Positions 1 to 8,438 are shown, numbered from the stretch's first letter. The stretch: DNA of 64,000 nt from an uncultured Eubacteriales bacterium (GCA_902801165.1 CADCHI010000045.1:1-64000), one strand, 5' to 3'. The notes: generated from the letters alone by a model not told the origin. Translations and numbers: made by a program.

Positions 1-285
1 TCTCTCCGGAAGCGCCTCGACCGTCTGAACATGTCGCCGCCAGGCGCTCCGAAAGAAATTCACCGAACAATTGACCGTCACCCGCAGCAGCCACGCCTTG
101 ACGCGCGCCTGGTTCTCAAAGGGAATGTCGGCCCTCGCCAGCTTCAGGAAGACCTCCTGGTAGATGTCCTCCGCGTCCGCGTGATTCCGGGTCCTGGCAT
201 AGGCCAGGCGATAGACCATGGATGAGTACCGCTTCATTGCTTGCAACACGCCGTCCCTGCGCGCCTGAGACAGCTCCACGTTCAT
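1..285 (-). CDS. ECF-type RNA polymerase sigma factor, 3' end missing
   Basis: The first 95 codons read as sigma-70 region 2: a helical start (MNVELSQARRDGVLQAM), then YRLAYARTRNHADAEDIYQE and VKAWLLRVTVNCSVNFFR, the usual core-binding and -10 recognition segment of an extracytoplasmic-function sigma factor. The gene runs off the left edge, so region 4 is not visible. The ATG at 285 directly follows the purine run AAAGGGGGG, a rather tight spacing. Such factors normally redirect RNA polymerase to a small envelope-stress regulon and often sit beside an anti-sigma gene, which would lie outside the window. It is divergent from the LRR gene, with about 400 bp between them. Confidence 0.85.
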   Translation of the reverse strand, partial: MNVELSQARRDGVLQAMKRYSSMVYRLAYARTRNHADAEDIYQEVFLKLARADIPFENQARVKAWLLRVTVNCSVNFFRSAWRRHVQTVEALPER

Positions 286-689
286 CCCCCCTTTCACTTA
301 TAAGACAATGCAGGCGGGCGTGGCGTTGCAGGCGGAAAAAATTTGCCAATTCCAGAGAAGCGGCCGATGGGATTTGAATTGGTCGAGGGGCGGGTATTGA
401 CAGGAGACGGCTTGATTCAATATACTGAATATACTAAAAAAATGCCATGGAGCAGGGCAGGGAAGCGACCGGACGCGGGGGCTCCTGCGGCCTCCCACCC
501 ATAATGGAGGGCTTACAGAAGGGCTCCGCGCGGCAGAGCCTTGATGGGCGCTGCTGGGGTTGGCATCCAGAAACCGCGGAGAGGGAAGGCCCCATCCCCG
601 TGGAAATCAATGATATCTACCTGAGGACATATCTATGACAAGGCCGTATCGAGTCCCGGCGCACTCGGCGGCGATGGGAGGAAATGACT
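286..689 (+). promoter_or_regulatory. Divergent intergenic region with promoter for the LRR gene
   Basis: TTGACA at 397-402 and TATACT at 421-426, 18 bp apart, form a good sigma-A promoter pointing to the LRR gene, leaving a leader of about 255 nt. I see no known riboswitch or coding region in the leader. Confidence 0.5.
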
Positions 690-1949
690 GTGAAGCGCTT
701 TCTCTGGTTCGCGCTGGCACTGACGATGTTGGCGGGCATGGCGTTTCCCGCGCAGGCGAGAACCGAAAAGATGGAGATGCCGGACGGAGGCGGGACCTGG
801 TACTTTGAGGAGCAGGACGATGGCAGCCTCCGAATTACCAGTTGGCGCGGCGAGGCAGAGAACGTGGCAATTCCGGAGACCATCGATAATCGTCCGGTGA
901 CGGCCATCCGCAGCCGGGCCTTCATGTATTGCGACATGAAGGAGGTCTATATTCCCGATGGCGTTACGCAGATTGAGAAGATGGCCTTCTGTGAATGCGA
1001 CGCTCTGGAGCGCGTGAGACTTCCGGACGGCATGGCCTCCATTCCGAATATGCTGTTCCTTGGCTGCGCAAGCTTGACGGAGGTCAACATTCCCCCGAGC
1101 GTCACGGAAATCGGAGAGATGGCTTTCAGCGAATGCAGTCAACTGTCAAGCCTCGAACTGCCCGAGGGCTTGACCGCCATCGGCGATCGCGCCTTCCAAG
1201 GATGCGGCGCTCTGAGCGACCTCCGGTTGCCTGCGGGGCTGCAGCGCATCGGCTGCAACTGCTTCTTCCGCTGTGAGAGCCTGACGTCCATCGAACTGCC
1301 GGAAGGGCTCGTGGAACTGGGCATGGGCGCCTTTACATCCTGCTCGGGCATTCACGAGATCGCGCTGCCGGACAGCTTGCAGATGGTGGGATACAATCCC
1401 TTTGCCTTGATGTCGCTGGAATCCTTTGATATCTCTCCCGAACACGCCTATCTGCGGTACGAGGACGGCGTGCTCTACTCCCGCGCCGATCACCGGCTGG
1501 TTGGCTGCGTGCGGCCCGACCTGCTGCCGGCAAACTACGAGGTGTTGGAGGGCACGGAGATCATCGATGAGAGCAGCTTTATACTCTGCCGGAACCTGGA
1601 GTCGATCACAATGCCGGACAGCGTGAACCAGATCAACGGGATGGCCTTTTCCGGCTGCGACCGGCTGGCCCACATTCGCTGGTCCGCCGGCTTGAAGGGC
1701 CTGCAATCGTTTGTGTTCATGAGGTGCGACGCGCTGACAGAGATCGTCCTGCCCGAAGGCTTGGAGAGCCTTTCCGGATACACGATCTGTGAGTGCAAAA
1801 ACCTGGAGCGCGTCGTAATCCCGGCCAGCGTCGCGAAGATGTACGATACCTCCATATACGATTGCCCCAAGGCCCGGCTGGTTGTGACGCGCGGCTCCGT
1901 GGCCGAACGGGTCCTTCGGGAGGCGGGAATCCCCTATACCTGCGCCTGA
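690..1949 (+). CDS. Secreted BspA-type leucine-rich-repeat (LRR_5) protein
   Basis: A Sec signal peptide (VKRFLWFALALTMLAGMAF, cleavage after AQA) is followed by repeats of about 23 residues of the type LxxVxIPDGVTxIGxxAFxxCxxL across most of the 419 residues, the signature of treponemal/BspA-like LRR_5 proteins. These form extracellular solenoids for binding or adhesion. There is no LPXTG, SLH or dockerin tail, so attachment is unclear. The GTG at 690 is chosen because GGGAGG (676-681) lies 8 nt upstream; the ATG at 684 would be only 2 nt away. A block around residues 245-275 (YLRYEDGVLYSRADHRLVG) interrupts the repeats, as is common in this family. Confidence 0.85.
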   Translation: MKRFLWFALALTMLAGMAFPAQARTEKMEMPDGGGTWYFEEQDDGSLRITSWRGEAENVAIPETIDNRPVTAIRSRAFMYCDMKEVYIPDGVTQIEKMAFCECDALERVRLPDGMASIPNMLFLGCASLTEVNIPPSVTEIGEMAFSECSQLSSLELPEGLTAIGDRAFQGCGALSDLRLPAGLQRIGCNCFFRCESLTSIELPEGLVELGMGAFTSCSGIHEIALPDSLQMVGYNPFALMSLESFDISPEHAYLRYEDGVLYSRADHRLVGCVRPDLLPANYEVLEGTEIIDESSFILCRNLESITMPDSVNQINGMAFSGCDRLAHIRWSAGLKGLQSFVFMRCDALTEIVLPEGLESLSGYTICECKNLERVVIPASVAKMYDTSIYDCPKARLVVTRGSVAERVLREAGIPYTCA

Positions 1950-2032
1950 GCCGGGTCCCCGTCCTTAGAGTGTGCTCCTGAATCCACCAAGGCGCATTTC
2001 GGCATATCCGATTGATGTATAAAGACAAAAAG

Positions 2033-2068
2033 AAACTGTGAGGATCTTTGCAGACCTCACAGTTTTTT
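2033..2068. terminator. Displaced tRNA-Met terminator (bidirectional)
   Basis: The 11-bp arms AAACTGTGAGG (2033-2043) and CCTCACAGTTT (2055-2065) are followed by T runs on both strands. On the minus strand it immediately follows the truncated tRNA 3' end at 2068, so it is most likely the original chromosomal terminator of tRNA-Met, moved 14 kb away by the insertion. It can also end the LRR transcript. Confidence 0.75.
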
Positions 2069-2112
2069 GGTACCGGCGATCGGATTCGAACCAATGACAC
2101 TCCGGGTATGAA
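2068..2112 (-). repeat. attL: 45-bp copy of the tRNA-Met 3' end
   Basis: These 45 bp are identical to 16254-16298 and correspond to the tRNA-Met 3' part from the anticodon loop to the terminal CCA. Sequence diverges immediately outside on both sides. This is the left attachment site of the integrated element and the remnant of the original tRNA 3' end. Confidence 0.93.
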
Positions 2113-2489
2113 ATACCAAATTTGGGGGCAAATTTCGGGAAACTATCCTATTAAATAACACACGGTTTCAATGGCATCTGCTCCATTTTGTGCACCAAAA
2201 TCTGCACGGAAGACTTTTTTACGGGAAAATGGAGTGTCAAATGGCTCTGAAAATGGAATATAGGACGGAAAAAGCGACTTGCAGGAATAATCCTGCATCC
2301 TGCAAAATGAATTTACGCAGCATTCTTGATGCTGCGGCGCATTTGTGCCAGATCTGATTCCGAGTGAAAATTACCGTTGAATTTCGGGTGAAATTCTGGT
2401 ATAATGCTGATCAGGGAAACGGAACGTTTTCCAGGGCGTCGGCTCCCACAGGGAAGACGACGACCATCGAACGGAGGGAGTTGATCTTC
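2113..2489 (+). promoter_or_regulatory. Left end of element: promoter and possible recombinase arm sites
   Basis: TTGAAT (2377-2382) and TATAAT (2400-2405), 17 bp apart, form a strong promoter for the toxin-antitoxin pair. Further left are TGCAGGA (2280-2286) facing two tandem TCCTGCA copies (2291-2304), and repeated AAAATGGA words, which could be integrase or excisionase arm sites. I see no gene here. Confidence 0.5.
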
Positions 2490-2735
2490 ATGCCGAGCAT
2501 TATACCGGTATCAGATTTGAAAAACTATGGCGAGGTATTGGGCCATTGCGACGACGGCTCGCCGGTGTATCTCACCAAGAATGGCCGCGGGAAGTATGTC
2601 GTCCAGAGCATCGCAGATTACGAGAAACAGCTTGCGACCATCCGCCTGCTGACCGAGCTCTCCAAGGGCGTGGAATCCCTGCGCAGGGAAGGCGGCCTGA
2701 CCATCGATGAGGCCTTTGAAGGGCTGGGTGTGTAA
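2490..2735 (+). CDS. Antitoxin, Phd/YefM family
   Basis: An 81-residue protein beginning MPSIIPVSDLKNYGEVL, with the Phd/YefM pattern: conserved start, SDLKN..., then GSPVYLTKNGRGKYVVQSI as the DNA-binding fold, followed by an acidic helical tail that would wrap the toxin. It should neutralise the downstream toxin and repress its own operon. The start at 2490 has GGAGGGAG 9 nt upstream. The toxin gene follows after 2 nt, so the pair is translationally coupled. Its place beside attL suggests a role in keeping the element in the host. Confidence 0.85.
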   Translation: MPSIIPVSDLKNYGEVLGHCDDGSPVYLTKNGRGKYVVQSIADYEKQLATIRLLTELSKGVESLRREGGLTIDEAFEGLGV

Positions 2736-2737
2736 GC

Positions 2738-3046
2738 ATGGCAAATGTGATCGTTTCCCCGGCGGCGCGAAGGGATTTGATCGGCATCCGCGATTGCATC
2801 AGCTATGAACTGGCCAATCCCGATGCCGCTCCGAGCATCCTCAAGCTGCTCCGCACCAGCATCGAAAGCCTCCAGGATATGCCCGAGAGAGGCACACCAT
2901 TGGATGCTGTACTTTCCGTCCATACCGATTATCGGTTCCTGGTCTGCGAAAATTACCGGGTATTCTACCTTTGCGAAGCAAATCAGGTGGAAGTGGTCAG
3001 GGTGCTGCATATGCTGCAGGATTACATGAGGGCGCTGTTCATCTGA
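2738..3046 (+). CDS. Toxin, ParE/RelE family
   Basis: A 102-residue protein with the RelE/ParE fold signature: VSPAARRDLIGIRDCISYEL at the N-terminus, a central LQDMPERGTPL, then YRFLVCENYRVFYLCE and VEVVRVLHMLQDY. ParE types poison gyrase and RelE types cut mRNA on the ribosome; the sequence alone does not decide, although the spacing of RDLIGIRDCI and the MPERGTPL block resemble ParE members. It lies 2 nt after the antitoxin in one operon driven by the promoter at 2377-2405. Confidence 0.85.
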   Translation: MANVIVSPAARRDLIGIRDCISYELANPDAAPSILKLLRTSIESLQDMPERGTPLDAVLSVHTDYRFLVCENYRVFYLCEANQVEVVRVLHMLQDYMRALFI

Positions 3047-3112
3047 ATATACTCAGCACAGACAGGGATGCCATTGTGGTGTATGTAAAACGTGGTGAGG
3101 CATAGAAAAACC

Positions 3113-3154
3113 GAGGCTGATCAAGATGTCTTTCAAGGCACCTTGATTGGCCTC
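3113..3154. terminator. Terminator between toxin and ktrB
   Basis: GAGGCTGATCAAG (3113-3125) pairs with CTTGATTGGCCTC (3142-3154) apart from two positions. On the minus strand it is followed by GGTTTTTC, which fits the end of the kdpD-kdpE-ktrB transcript. It also separates the convergent toxin gene. Confidence 0.6.
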
Positions 3155-3186
3155 TTCATTTATCATATCGTTGCCGCCTAACCCGC

Positions 3187-4524
3187 CTAACCGATCATGA
3201 TCTTTTCCTCCGGGAACTTGGCGACTGGCTTGACATTCCTCTGCCTGCGCGCGACGGCCACGGCGAGGGTCAGCGGGCCGACGCGCCCGAGGAACATCAT
3301 CGGCATGAGCAATGCGCGGCTGACGGGGCACAGGTTTGGCGTACCTATGGCGGAGACGCCCACGGTACCCATGGCGCTGGAGCACTCAAAAAGAATGTCC
3401 GCCAGGGAAAAGCGTCCATTCTCGAGGATCGAGAGGGAGAGCGTGCCCAGCGTCAGCATCGTCAGAAACAGCGCCACCACCGCCAGTGCCCTTCGCACGG
3501 TATCAGCGGAGATCCGGCGGCGGGCGGCGTTGACCCCGTCATCGCCCTTCACGACGCTGAATATCAAAAGCGCCACCACCGCCACGGTGGTGGTTTTCAT
3601 GCCGCCGCCGGTGGAGGCCGGGGACGCGCCAACCATCATCAGCAGACTGCTGAACAGCTTTGAGCTGTCCGTGAAGGCCGAGAGAATGACGGAATTGAAC
3701 CCCGCCGTGCGCATGGTGACGGACTGGAAAAAGGCATTGAAGACATCCAGCCTGCCGCGCTCCACGAGCGTATAGAAGGCCGTGCCCGCCAACAGCAGCG
3801 CCAGCGTGAAGGTGAGCACGATACGGGTGTGCAGCGAAAGGTTCTTCAAGCCCTGTCGGCTGCGCAGCACATCCAGTATGACGGAAAAGCCCAGACCGCC
3901 CAAGACGATCAGCGCCGCCACAGTGAGCAGCACCAGCGGGTCGGCAGCAAAGCCGGTCAGGCTGGAGAAGCCTCCGAACAGGTCAAAGCCTGCGTTGCAA
4001 AAGGCGCTGACTGCATGGAATACTGCGAACCACGCTCCGCGCCGAAGGCCGAACATCGGCACAAAACGGATGGCCAGCAGCGCCGCCCCCACCGCTTCGA
4101 TGCCCAGCGCCAGCAGCAAATAGCGTCGCGCCAGGGTGCCGAGGTTGGAAAGGGACGCGCCGTTCATGGATTCCCGGATCAACAGCCTGTTTTTTATGGA
4201 GATTCGCCGTCCCAACATCATCATGACCCGCGTGGCAAACACCATGAAGCCCAGGCCGCCGACCTGGATCAGCACGAGCAGCACGGCCTGTCCGAACAGG
4301 GAGAAGGTCGTGCCGGTGTCCACCGCAACAAGGCCCGTCACGCACACGGCGGAGGTCGCCGTGAACAGGCTGTCGAACAGGCCGATGCTGTGGCCGTACC
4401 GTGTCGAGACGGGCAGCGCCAGCAGCAGCGTCCCCAGCAGGATGATGCCCAGGAATCCGAATACCAGCCATTCCTCCGGGCGGGGCTCGCGCCTCAGCCC
4501 TTCCGGCTTATGCGGCATATTCAC
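3187..4524 (-). CDS. ktrB: Potassium channel-transporter subunit KtrB/TrkH
   Basis: A 445-residue membrane protein with the four pore-loop repeats of the Trk/Ktr/HKT family: TSAVCVTGL, SAFCNAGF, MRTAGFNS and SAMGTVGVS, each with the glycine of the K+ filter. The conserved intramembrane loop STGGGMKTTT is also present. It should form a dimer that takes up K+ (probably with Na+ coupling) and is gated by the KtrA ring encoded divergently at 7377. The GTG at 4524 overlaps the kdpE stop by 4 nt (GTGA) with GGAGG 7 nt upstream; an in-frame ATG lies at 4518. It is the last gene of a kdpD-kdpE-ktrB operon. Confidence 0.92.
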   Translation of the reverse strand: MNMPHKPEGLRREPRPEEWLVFGFLGIILLGTLLLALPVSTRYGHSIGLFDSLFTATSAVCVTGLVAVDTGTTFSLFGQAVLLVLIQVGGLGFMVFATRVMMMLGRRISIKNRLLIRESMNGASLSNLGTLARRYLLLALGIEAVGAALLAIRFVPMFGLRRGAWFAVFHAVSAFCNAGFDLFGGFSSLTGFAADPLVLLTVAALIVLGGLGFSVILDVLRSRQGLKNLSLHTRIVLTFTLALLLAGTAFYTLVERGRLDVFNAFFQSVTMRTAGFNSVILSAFTDSSKLFSSLLMMVGASPASTGGGMKTTTVAVVALLIFSVVKGDDGVNAARRRISADTVRRALAVVALFLTMLTLGTLSLSILENGRFSLADILFECSSAMGTVGVSAIGTPNLCPVSRALLMPMMFLGRVGPLTLAVAVARRQRNVKPVAKFPEEKIMIG

Positions 4525-5243
4525 GGTGTGTCCTCCGGCCTGACATCCTGTTTCAGCATGCGGTAGCCGATGCCGATGTGCGTCTGGATGTAGGGCTGGG
4601 TGTCGTCACCCGCTTGCAGCTTCTTGCGCAGCGTCGCCATGAACACCCTGAGCGAACCCACATCCGAGGCGGTATAGCTGCCCCAGATCTCCTTGAGGAT
4701 GTAGTTGTGGGTCAGCACCTTGCCGGTGTTCCTCGCCAGCAGGCACAACAGCCGGTATTCGATGGGCGTCAGATGGATCTCCCGATCCGCGATATACGCG
4801 CAGCCCGCGGCATAGTCGATGCGCAGACTGCCGTTTTCATAGATGGCGCTCTCACCGATGGCCGATGCCTCCGCGTTCACCCGGCGCAGCGCCACCCGCA
4901 GTCGGGCCAGCAGCTCGTCCACGGAGAAGGGCTTGGTCAGGTAGTCGTCCGCGCCGGCGTCCAGCGCCTCCACCTTGTCAGCATCCTCGCTTCGGGCGGA
5001 GATGACGATGATGGGCATGCCCGTCCAGCCCCGCACCTTGCGGATGATGTCCACGCCCTCCATGTCCGGCAGACCCAGGTCCAGCAGCATCACGGCGGGC
5101 TGCTGGGTCGAGGCCTCGATCAGCGCCTCAGCGCCGTTTCGGGCCAGATGGTAGCGGTAGCCCTGGGTGTCCAGCGTTACCGCCATCAGGCTGCGCACCG
5201 CCGCATCGTCCTCCACCACCAGTATCATGGGTTTATTGTTCAT
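4521..5243 (-). CDS. kdpE: OmpR-family response regulator KdpE
   Basis: A 240-residue two-domain regulator. The receiver domain (about 1-120) has the acidic pair VVEDD, the phospho-acceptor aspartate in VMLLDLGLPD and the lysine in LTKPF. The C-terminal winged helix (about 140-235) has LTPIEYRLLCLLARNTGKVL and a closing GIGYRML, matching KdpE closely. It would be phosphorylated by the adjacent KdpD and activate K+ uptake genes. The start at 5243 has GGAGG 9 nt upstream and overlaps the kdpD stop by 11 nt. There is no kdpFABC here, so the probable targets are ktrB and ktrA. Confidence 0.92.
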   Translation of the reverse strand: MNNKPMILVVEDDAAVRSLMAVTLDTQGYRYHLARNGAEALIEASTQQPAVMLLDLGLPDMEGVDIIRKVRGWTGMPIIVISARSEDADKVEALDAGADDYLTKPFSVDELLARLRVALRRVNAEASAIGESAIYENGSLRIDYAAGCAYIADREIHLTPIEYRLLCLLARNTGKVLTHNYILKEIWGSYTASDVGSLRVFMATLRKKLQAGDDTQPYIQTHIGIGYRMLKQDVRPEDTP

Positions 5244-7170
5244 AGCCTTCGACCTCCACGATTGGAAGGGTAAACCAAAATCTCGCGCCGTGGGGCTCAA
5301 TGTTTTCCACGCCGATCTCGCCCCCGTGGGCCTGTACGATGCTCTTGCACAGCGCCAGCCCCAGTCCGATGCCCCGGCGGCTGTCCGGAGAGCGCTTCAC
5401 GCCGGTGTAAAACATGTCGAACACCCGGTCCTCGTCGCCGGGCAGCACGCCCTGGCCGTCGTCCTCCACCCAAATCATCGCCCTGTCATCCTCACGCCGG
5501 ACACCGACGATGATCCTCGCCCCTTCCGGCGTATACTTCACCGCGTTGTTCAGGAGGTTCACCAGCACCTGCACGATCAGCCCCGCGTCCATCCGCGCCA
5601 GCAGCATCTCCTCCGGCAGGTCTCTCATGATGTGCTTATGAGCGGCATCCCGGTCGATGTGCCGCAGGGCTTCCTCCACGGTGTCCGCCACCAGCTCTGT
5701 CTGCGGGTTCAGCTTCATGGTGCCGTTTTCGGTGCGGGTGATGGTCAGCAGGTTCTCCACCAGGCCGTTCAGCCAGATGGCGTCGTCATAGATGGAGGTG
5801 TAAAGCCTCTTCAGGCTTTCATCGCTCAGCTGCCCCTGGTTCTCCACGAGGATGGCGGCGTTGCCGGAGATGCTGGTCAAAGGCGTGCGCAGATCGTGGG
5901 AGATGGAGCGCAGCAGGTTGGCCCGCAGTGATTCCTGGCGGGCGTTTTCCTCCATGCGCTGCTTTTCGCGGGTCATGTGGTCCTTCTCCACAGCCAGGGC
6001 GCACTCGTCCAGTATGGAGATCATCAGGTTTTTGCGGTACTCATCAATGGGAGGACTGTTGTCCGCCCTTATGCCGATGACCGCCCAGACGCGGCTTTCG
6101 CTGCGCACGGCCATGTACAGGCATTTGGCCTCCGGAAACATTCGGGTCGTGCGGCCCGCGTGCTTGGCGTTCTCGCGCACCCACCGGGCAACATGACGTT
6201 CACCGGCCAGATCGATGCCCTCGAAGCCGCCATCCTGCTCGATGGCGCAGAGCGCAGGCGCGTCGAGATCCGAATCGTAGCACAGCACGCTGTGCTCCAG
6301 CAGCCGGCTCAGCTGCCGCTGCACGACCTCCAGGATCGCTTGCCTGTCCTCCGCCTTTTGCAGCAGCTGGCTGGTGGACAGCAGCACTTCGGTCTGGTAA
6401 GCCTTGTTCGCCGTCTGGATGGACTGAGCCTTGATACGACTGGTCAGCGAGCTGGACAGCAGCGCCGCCGTGAACATCACCGCAAAGGTGGCGAGGTAAT
6501 CCGGGCTGGAGCGCAGCGAGTAGAAGGGCTCGGTGAAAAAGAAGTTGAACACCACCACCGAGAAAAAGGAGGACAGCAGGCTGTAGACGTATCCCGTGGT
6601 CGTAAGCGCCACACCCATCACGCCCAGGATGTAGATCAGCACCACGTTTGTGATGGCCAGGCCCACAGCGGAGAACAGAAAGCCCATGCCGGTGCAGGCG
6701 GCCAGGATCAGCGCGGTCTTCGCCAAATCCCCGAAGGAGAAGCGCTCCCTGCCCAGGAATCGAAACAGCCGGGAGGGATTTGTGCCCGCGGTCAGGCGGT
6801 TGGGAATGATGATGATCTCCACATTCGGGGCCAGCTCGTTGAGCCGTGCCGTCAGTGTGTCCCGGGTGCGCCGCCCGGGGCTCTTGCCCAGCACGATCTT
6901 GGTGATACCGCTGACGCGGGCGTATTCCGCGATGGCCGTGGCGGGGTCGTTGCCATAGATGGTCGTCAGCATCGCGCCGTGCTTCTCCGCCAGGCTCAGG
7001 TGGTCGTGTACCGCCTGGGCCTGCGCCTCGTCGCGCAGATCCACATCCTCCACGTAGATGGCGATCAGCTCCGCGCCTATGGCGTCCGAGAGCGCTGCCG
7101 CCCGGCGAATGACATCGGCGTTGGTGGGCGAGGCTGAGACGCACACCAGTATACGCTCCTGTTCGGACAC
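5233..7170 (-). CDS. kdpD: Sensor histidine kinase KdpD, lacking the N-terminal KdpD domain
   Basis: A 645-residue kinase, against about 900 in the family. It starts directly with the universal-stress-protein-like domain (about 5-115, with LGKSPGRRTRDTL), then four transmembrane helices of DUF4118 type (about 140-235), a GAF-like region, the phospho-histidine box SISHDLRTPLTSI, the N box NLLNNAVKYTP and the G boxes DDGQG and GIGLGLAL. The usual N-terminal Walker-containing KdpD sensor domain is absent, and the upstream 200 bp is promoter DNA, so it is not simply misannotated. The GTG start has GGGAGG 8 nt upstream. It should sense K+ limitation or ionic strength and phosphorylate KdpE. Confidence 0.9.
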   Translation of the reverse strand: MSEQERILVCVSASPTNADVIRRAAALSDAIGAELIAIYVEDVDLRDEAQAQAVHDHLSLAEKHGAMLTTIYGNDPATAIAEYARVSGITKIVLGKSPGRRTRDTLTARLNELAPNVEIIIIPNRLTAGTNPSRLFRFLGRERFSFGDLAKTALILAACTGMGFLFSAVGLAITNVVLIYILGVMGVALTTTGYVYSLLSSFFSVVVFNFFFTEPFYSLRSSPDYLATFAVMFTAALLSSSLTSRIKAQSIQTANKAYQTEVLLSTSQLLQKAEDRQAILEVVQRQLSRLLEHSVLCYDSDLDAPALCAIEQDGGFEGIDLAGERHVARWVRENAKHAGRTTRMFPEAKCLYMAVRSESRVWAVIGIRADNSPPIDEYRKNLMISILDECALAVEKDHMTREKQRMEENARQESLRANLLRSISHDLRTPLTSISGNAAILVENQGQLSDESLKRLYTSIYDDAIWLNGLVENLLTITRTENGTMKLNPQTELVADTVEEALRHIDRDAAHKHIMRDLPEEMLLARMDAGLIVQVLVNLLNNAVKYTPEGARIIVGVRREDDRAMIWVEDDGQGVLPGDEDRVFDMFYTGVKRSPDSRRGIGLGLALCKSIVQAHGGEIGVENIEPHGARFWFTLPIVEVEGYEQ

Positions 7171-7376
7171 GCGCCTCGCCTCCCTGCCTGCTGTTATTCT
7201 GTGTATTATATCACATATCGCATAAAAGGGAAGATAAAAATAATCGGCAGCACATTAAGATGGCATAAAGACGGATATCGCTTTATGCCATCTTAATGCA
7301 ATGAGCGAAGCCTTAATGGCACATTCACGGCCTGGCTGTTACAATGATTCCCATACAAACGACGGGAGGCTGTCCC
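7171..7376. promoter_or_regulatory. Divergent kdpD/ktrA promoter with a long palindrome
   Basis: A perfect 18-bp inverted repeat (CATTAAGATGGCATAAAG at 7253-7270, complement at 7281-7298) has a 10-bp spacer. The word CTTAATG occurs at 7292-7298 and again at 7312-7318, 20 bp apart. The kdpD promoter has an extended -10 (TGATATAAT on the minus strand, TATAAT at 7205-7210) and a poor -35. The ktrA promoter has TACAAT at 7340-7345 and also a poor -35. Weak -35 boxes next to a palindrome fit activation by KdpE; the hairpin could also act as RNA. Confidence 0.6.
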
Positions 7377-8024
7377 ATGAAAAATGTACTGTTGATAGGT
7401 CTTGGCCGGTTCGGGCGCCACATGGCCCAGAAGCTGCACGACCTGGACCACCAGGTGCTCGCCATCGACAAGGACGAGCGCCGGGTGCAGGACGCCATGG
7501 CCTACGTCACCAACGCCGAGATCGGCGACGCCGCCGACCCGGCGCTGATCGATGCGCTGGGCGTTTCGGAATTTGACCTGTGCGTCGTCACCATGGGCCA
7601 CGACCTGCAGGCGTCGCTGGAGATCACGTCACTCTTGAAAAAGCACGGCGCGCCCTTTGTGCTGGTGCGCGTCGCCCGTGATGCCCACGCCCAATTCCTG
7701 CTGGCCTGCGGCGCGGACGAGGTGATCTACCCGGAAAAGCAGCTGGCGACCTGGGCCGCCGTGCGTTACAGCGGCAACCACATCTTCGACTACATCCGTC
7801 TCTCGCCGGAATACGCCATCTACGAAACGGAGATCCCCGAAAGCTGGATCGGGCACACAGTCGTCGACCTGGCTGTGCGGCAGAAATATCGCCTGAACAT
7901 CCTCGCCATACGCAAGAACGGCCAGGTGGTGCCCATGCCCGGTCCTGCCCACGAGTTCAGCCGCGACGAGCGCGTCATCCTGCTGGGCGGTGAGAAGGAT
8001 GTGCAGAAGTTCCTGCGTTTCTGA
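7377..8024 (+). CDS. ktrA: Potassium uptake regulatory subunit KtrA (RCK protein)
   Basis: A 215-residue cytosolic regulator. The N-terminal RCK/Rossmann domain shows GLGRFGRHMAQKL (nucleotide-binding GxGxxG), an acidic residue after the second strand (AIDKDERRV) and DAADPALIDAL. The C-terminal half (about 140-215) is the RCK_C ligand domain. It forms an octameric ring that opens KtrB in response to ATP/ADP; many homologues are also closed by c-di-AMP. The ATG at 7377 has GGGAGG 7 nt upstream. It is divergent from the operon that contains ktrB, an uncommon split of the two Ktr subunits. Confidence 0.92.
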   Translation: MKNVLLIGLGRFGRHMAQKLHDLDHQVLAIDKDERRVQDAMAYVTNAEIGDAADPALIDALGVSEFDLCVVTMGHDLQASLEITSLLKKHGAPFVLVRVARDAHAQFLLACGADEVIYPEKQLATWAAVRYSGNHIFDYIRLSPEYAIYETEIPESWIGHTVVDLAVRQKYRLNILAIRKNGQVVPMPGPAHEFSRDERVILLGGEKDVQKFLRF

Positions 8025-8046
8025 CGCACAAAAGGGGGGCTTTTGC

Positions 8047-8172
8047 ATGGCAAACATGTTGTTGGTGTTCACTTTCGTGATCGTGCTCTTTTATGGATAC
8101 CGTATAATGGATAAACTGGATCAATTCCTGAACTCTGGGAGAATTGAAAATGAAGATCCAGGAATCAAATAA
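8047..8172 (+). CDS. Small single-pass membrane peptide downstream of ktrA
   Basis: A 41-residue ORF (MANMLLVFTFVIVLFYGYRI then MDKLDQFL) with one strong transmembrane helix and a short charged tail. GGGGGG stands about 7 nt before the ATG, and the gene begins 22 nt after ktrA in the same transcript. Its position recalls KdpF, the small subunit that stabilises Kdp, but I cannot show homology. A role in stabilising or localising the Ktr complex is an inference from context. Confidence 0.6.
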   Translation: MANMLLVFTFVIVLFYGYRIMDKLDQFLNSGRIENEDPGIK

Positions 8173-8370
8173 CTGTTGATATCTCCTTTAGTATCACATG
8201 CAAATAAGCCATCACATAAATGCTTCGTCGTTACTGGAAGTGACACATTGAAATCAGACAGATTTGGTGTTGAACTCCCTCCGGTTCTCTATTGAGGTAT
8301 CGGGATATGCCGGCGAAACGTTCATGTCCTCTCCCTTTTCTTTTGCAGAAAAAAGTTACCATGTGTTCGA

Positions 8371-8410
8371 TTGCTCTTTTGTGTCATAGGAGGTATAATG
8401 GTTTTATAAT
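8371..8410 (+). promoter_or_regulatory. Promoter for the sigma-like zinc protein
   Basis: TTGCTC (8371-8376) and TATAAT (8394-8399) are 17 bp apart; a second TATAAT lies at 8405-8410. The remainder of 8173-8438 shows nothing else I recognise. Confidence 0.6.
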
Positions 8411-8438
8411 CGAACATATATTCCCAAAGGATAGGGCG

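Noticed and set aside
7171..7376. c-di-AMP (ydaO) riboswitch upstream of ktrA
   Set aside because: ktr genes are frequent targets, but the conserved ydaO core blocks are absent and the distance to ktrA is too short.
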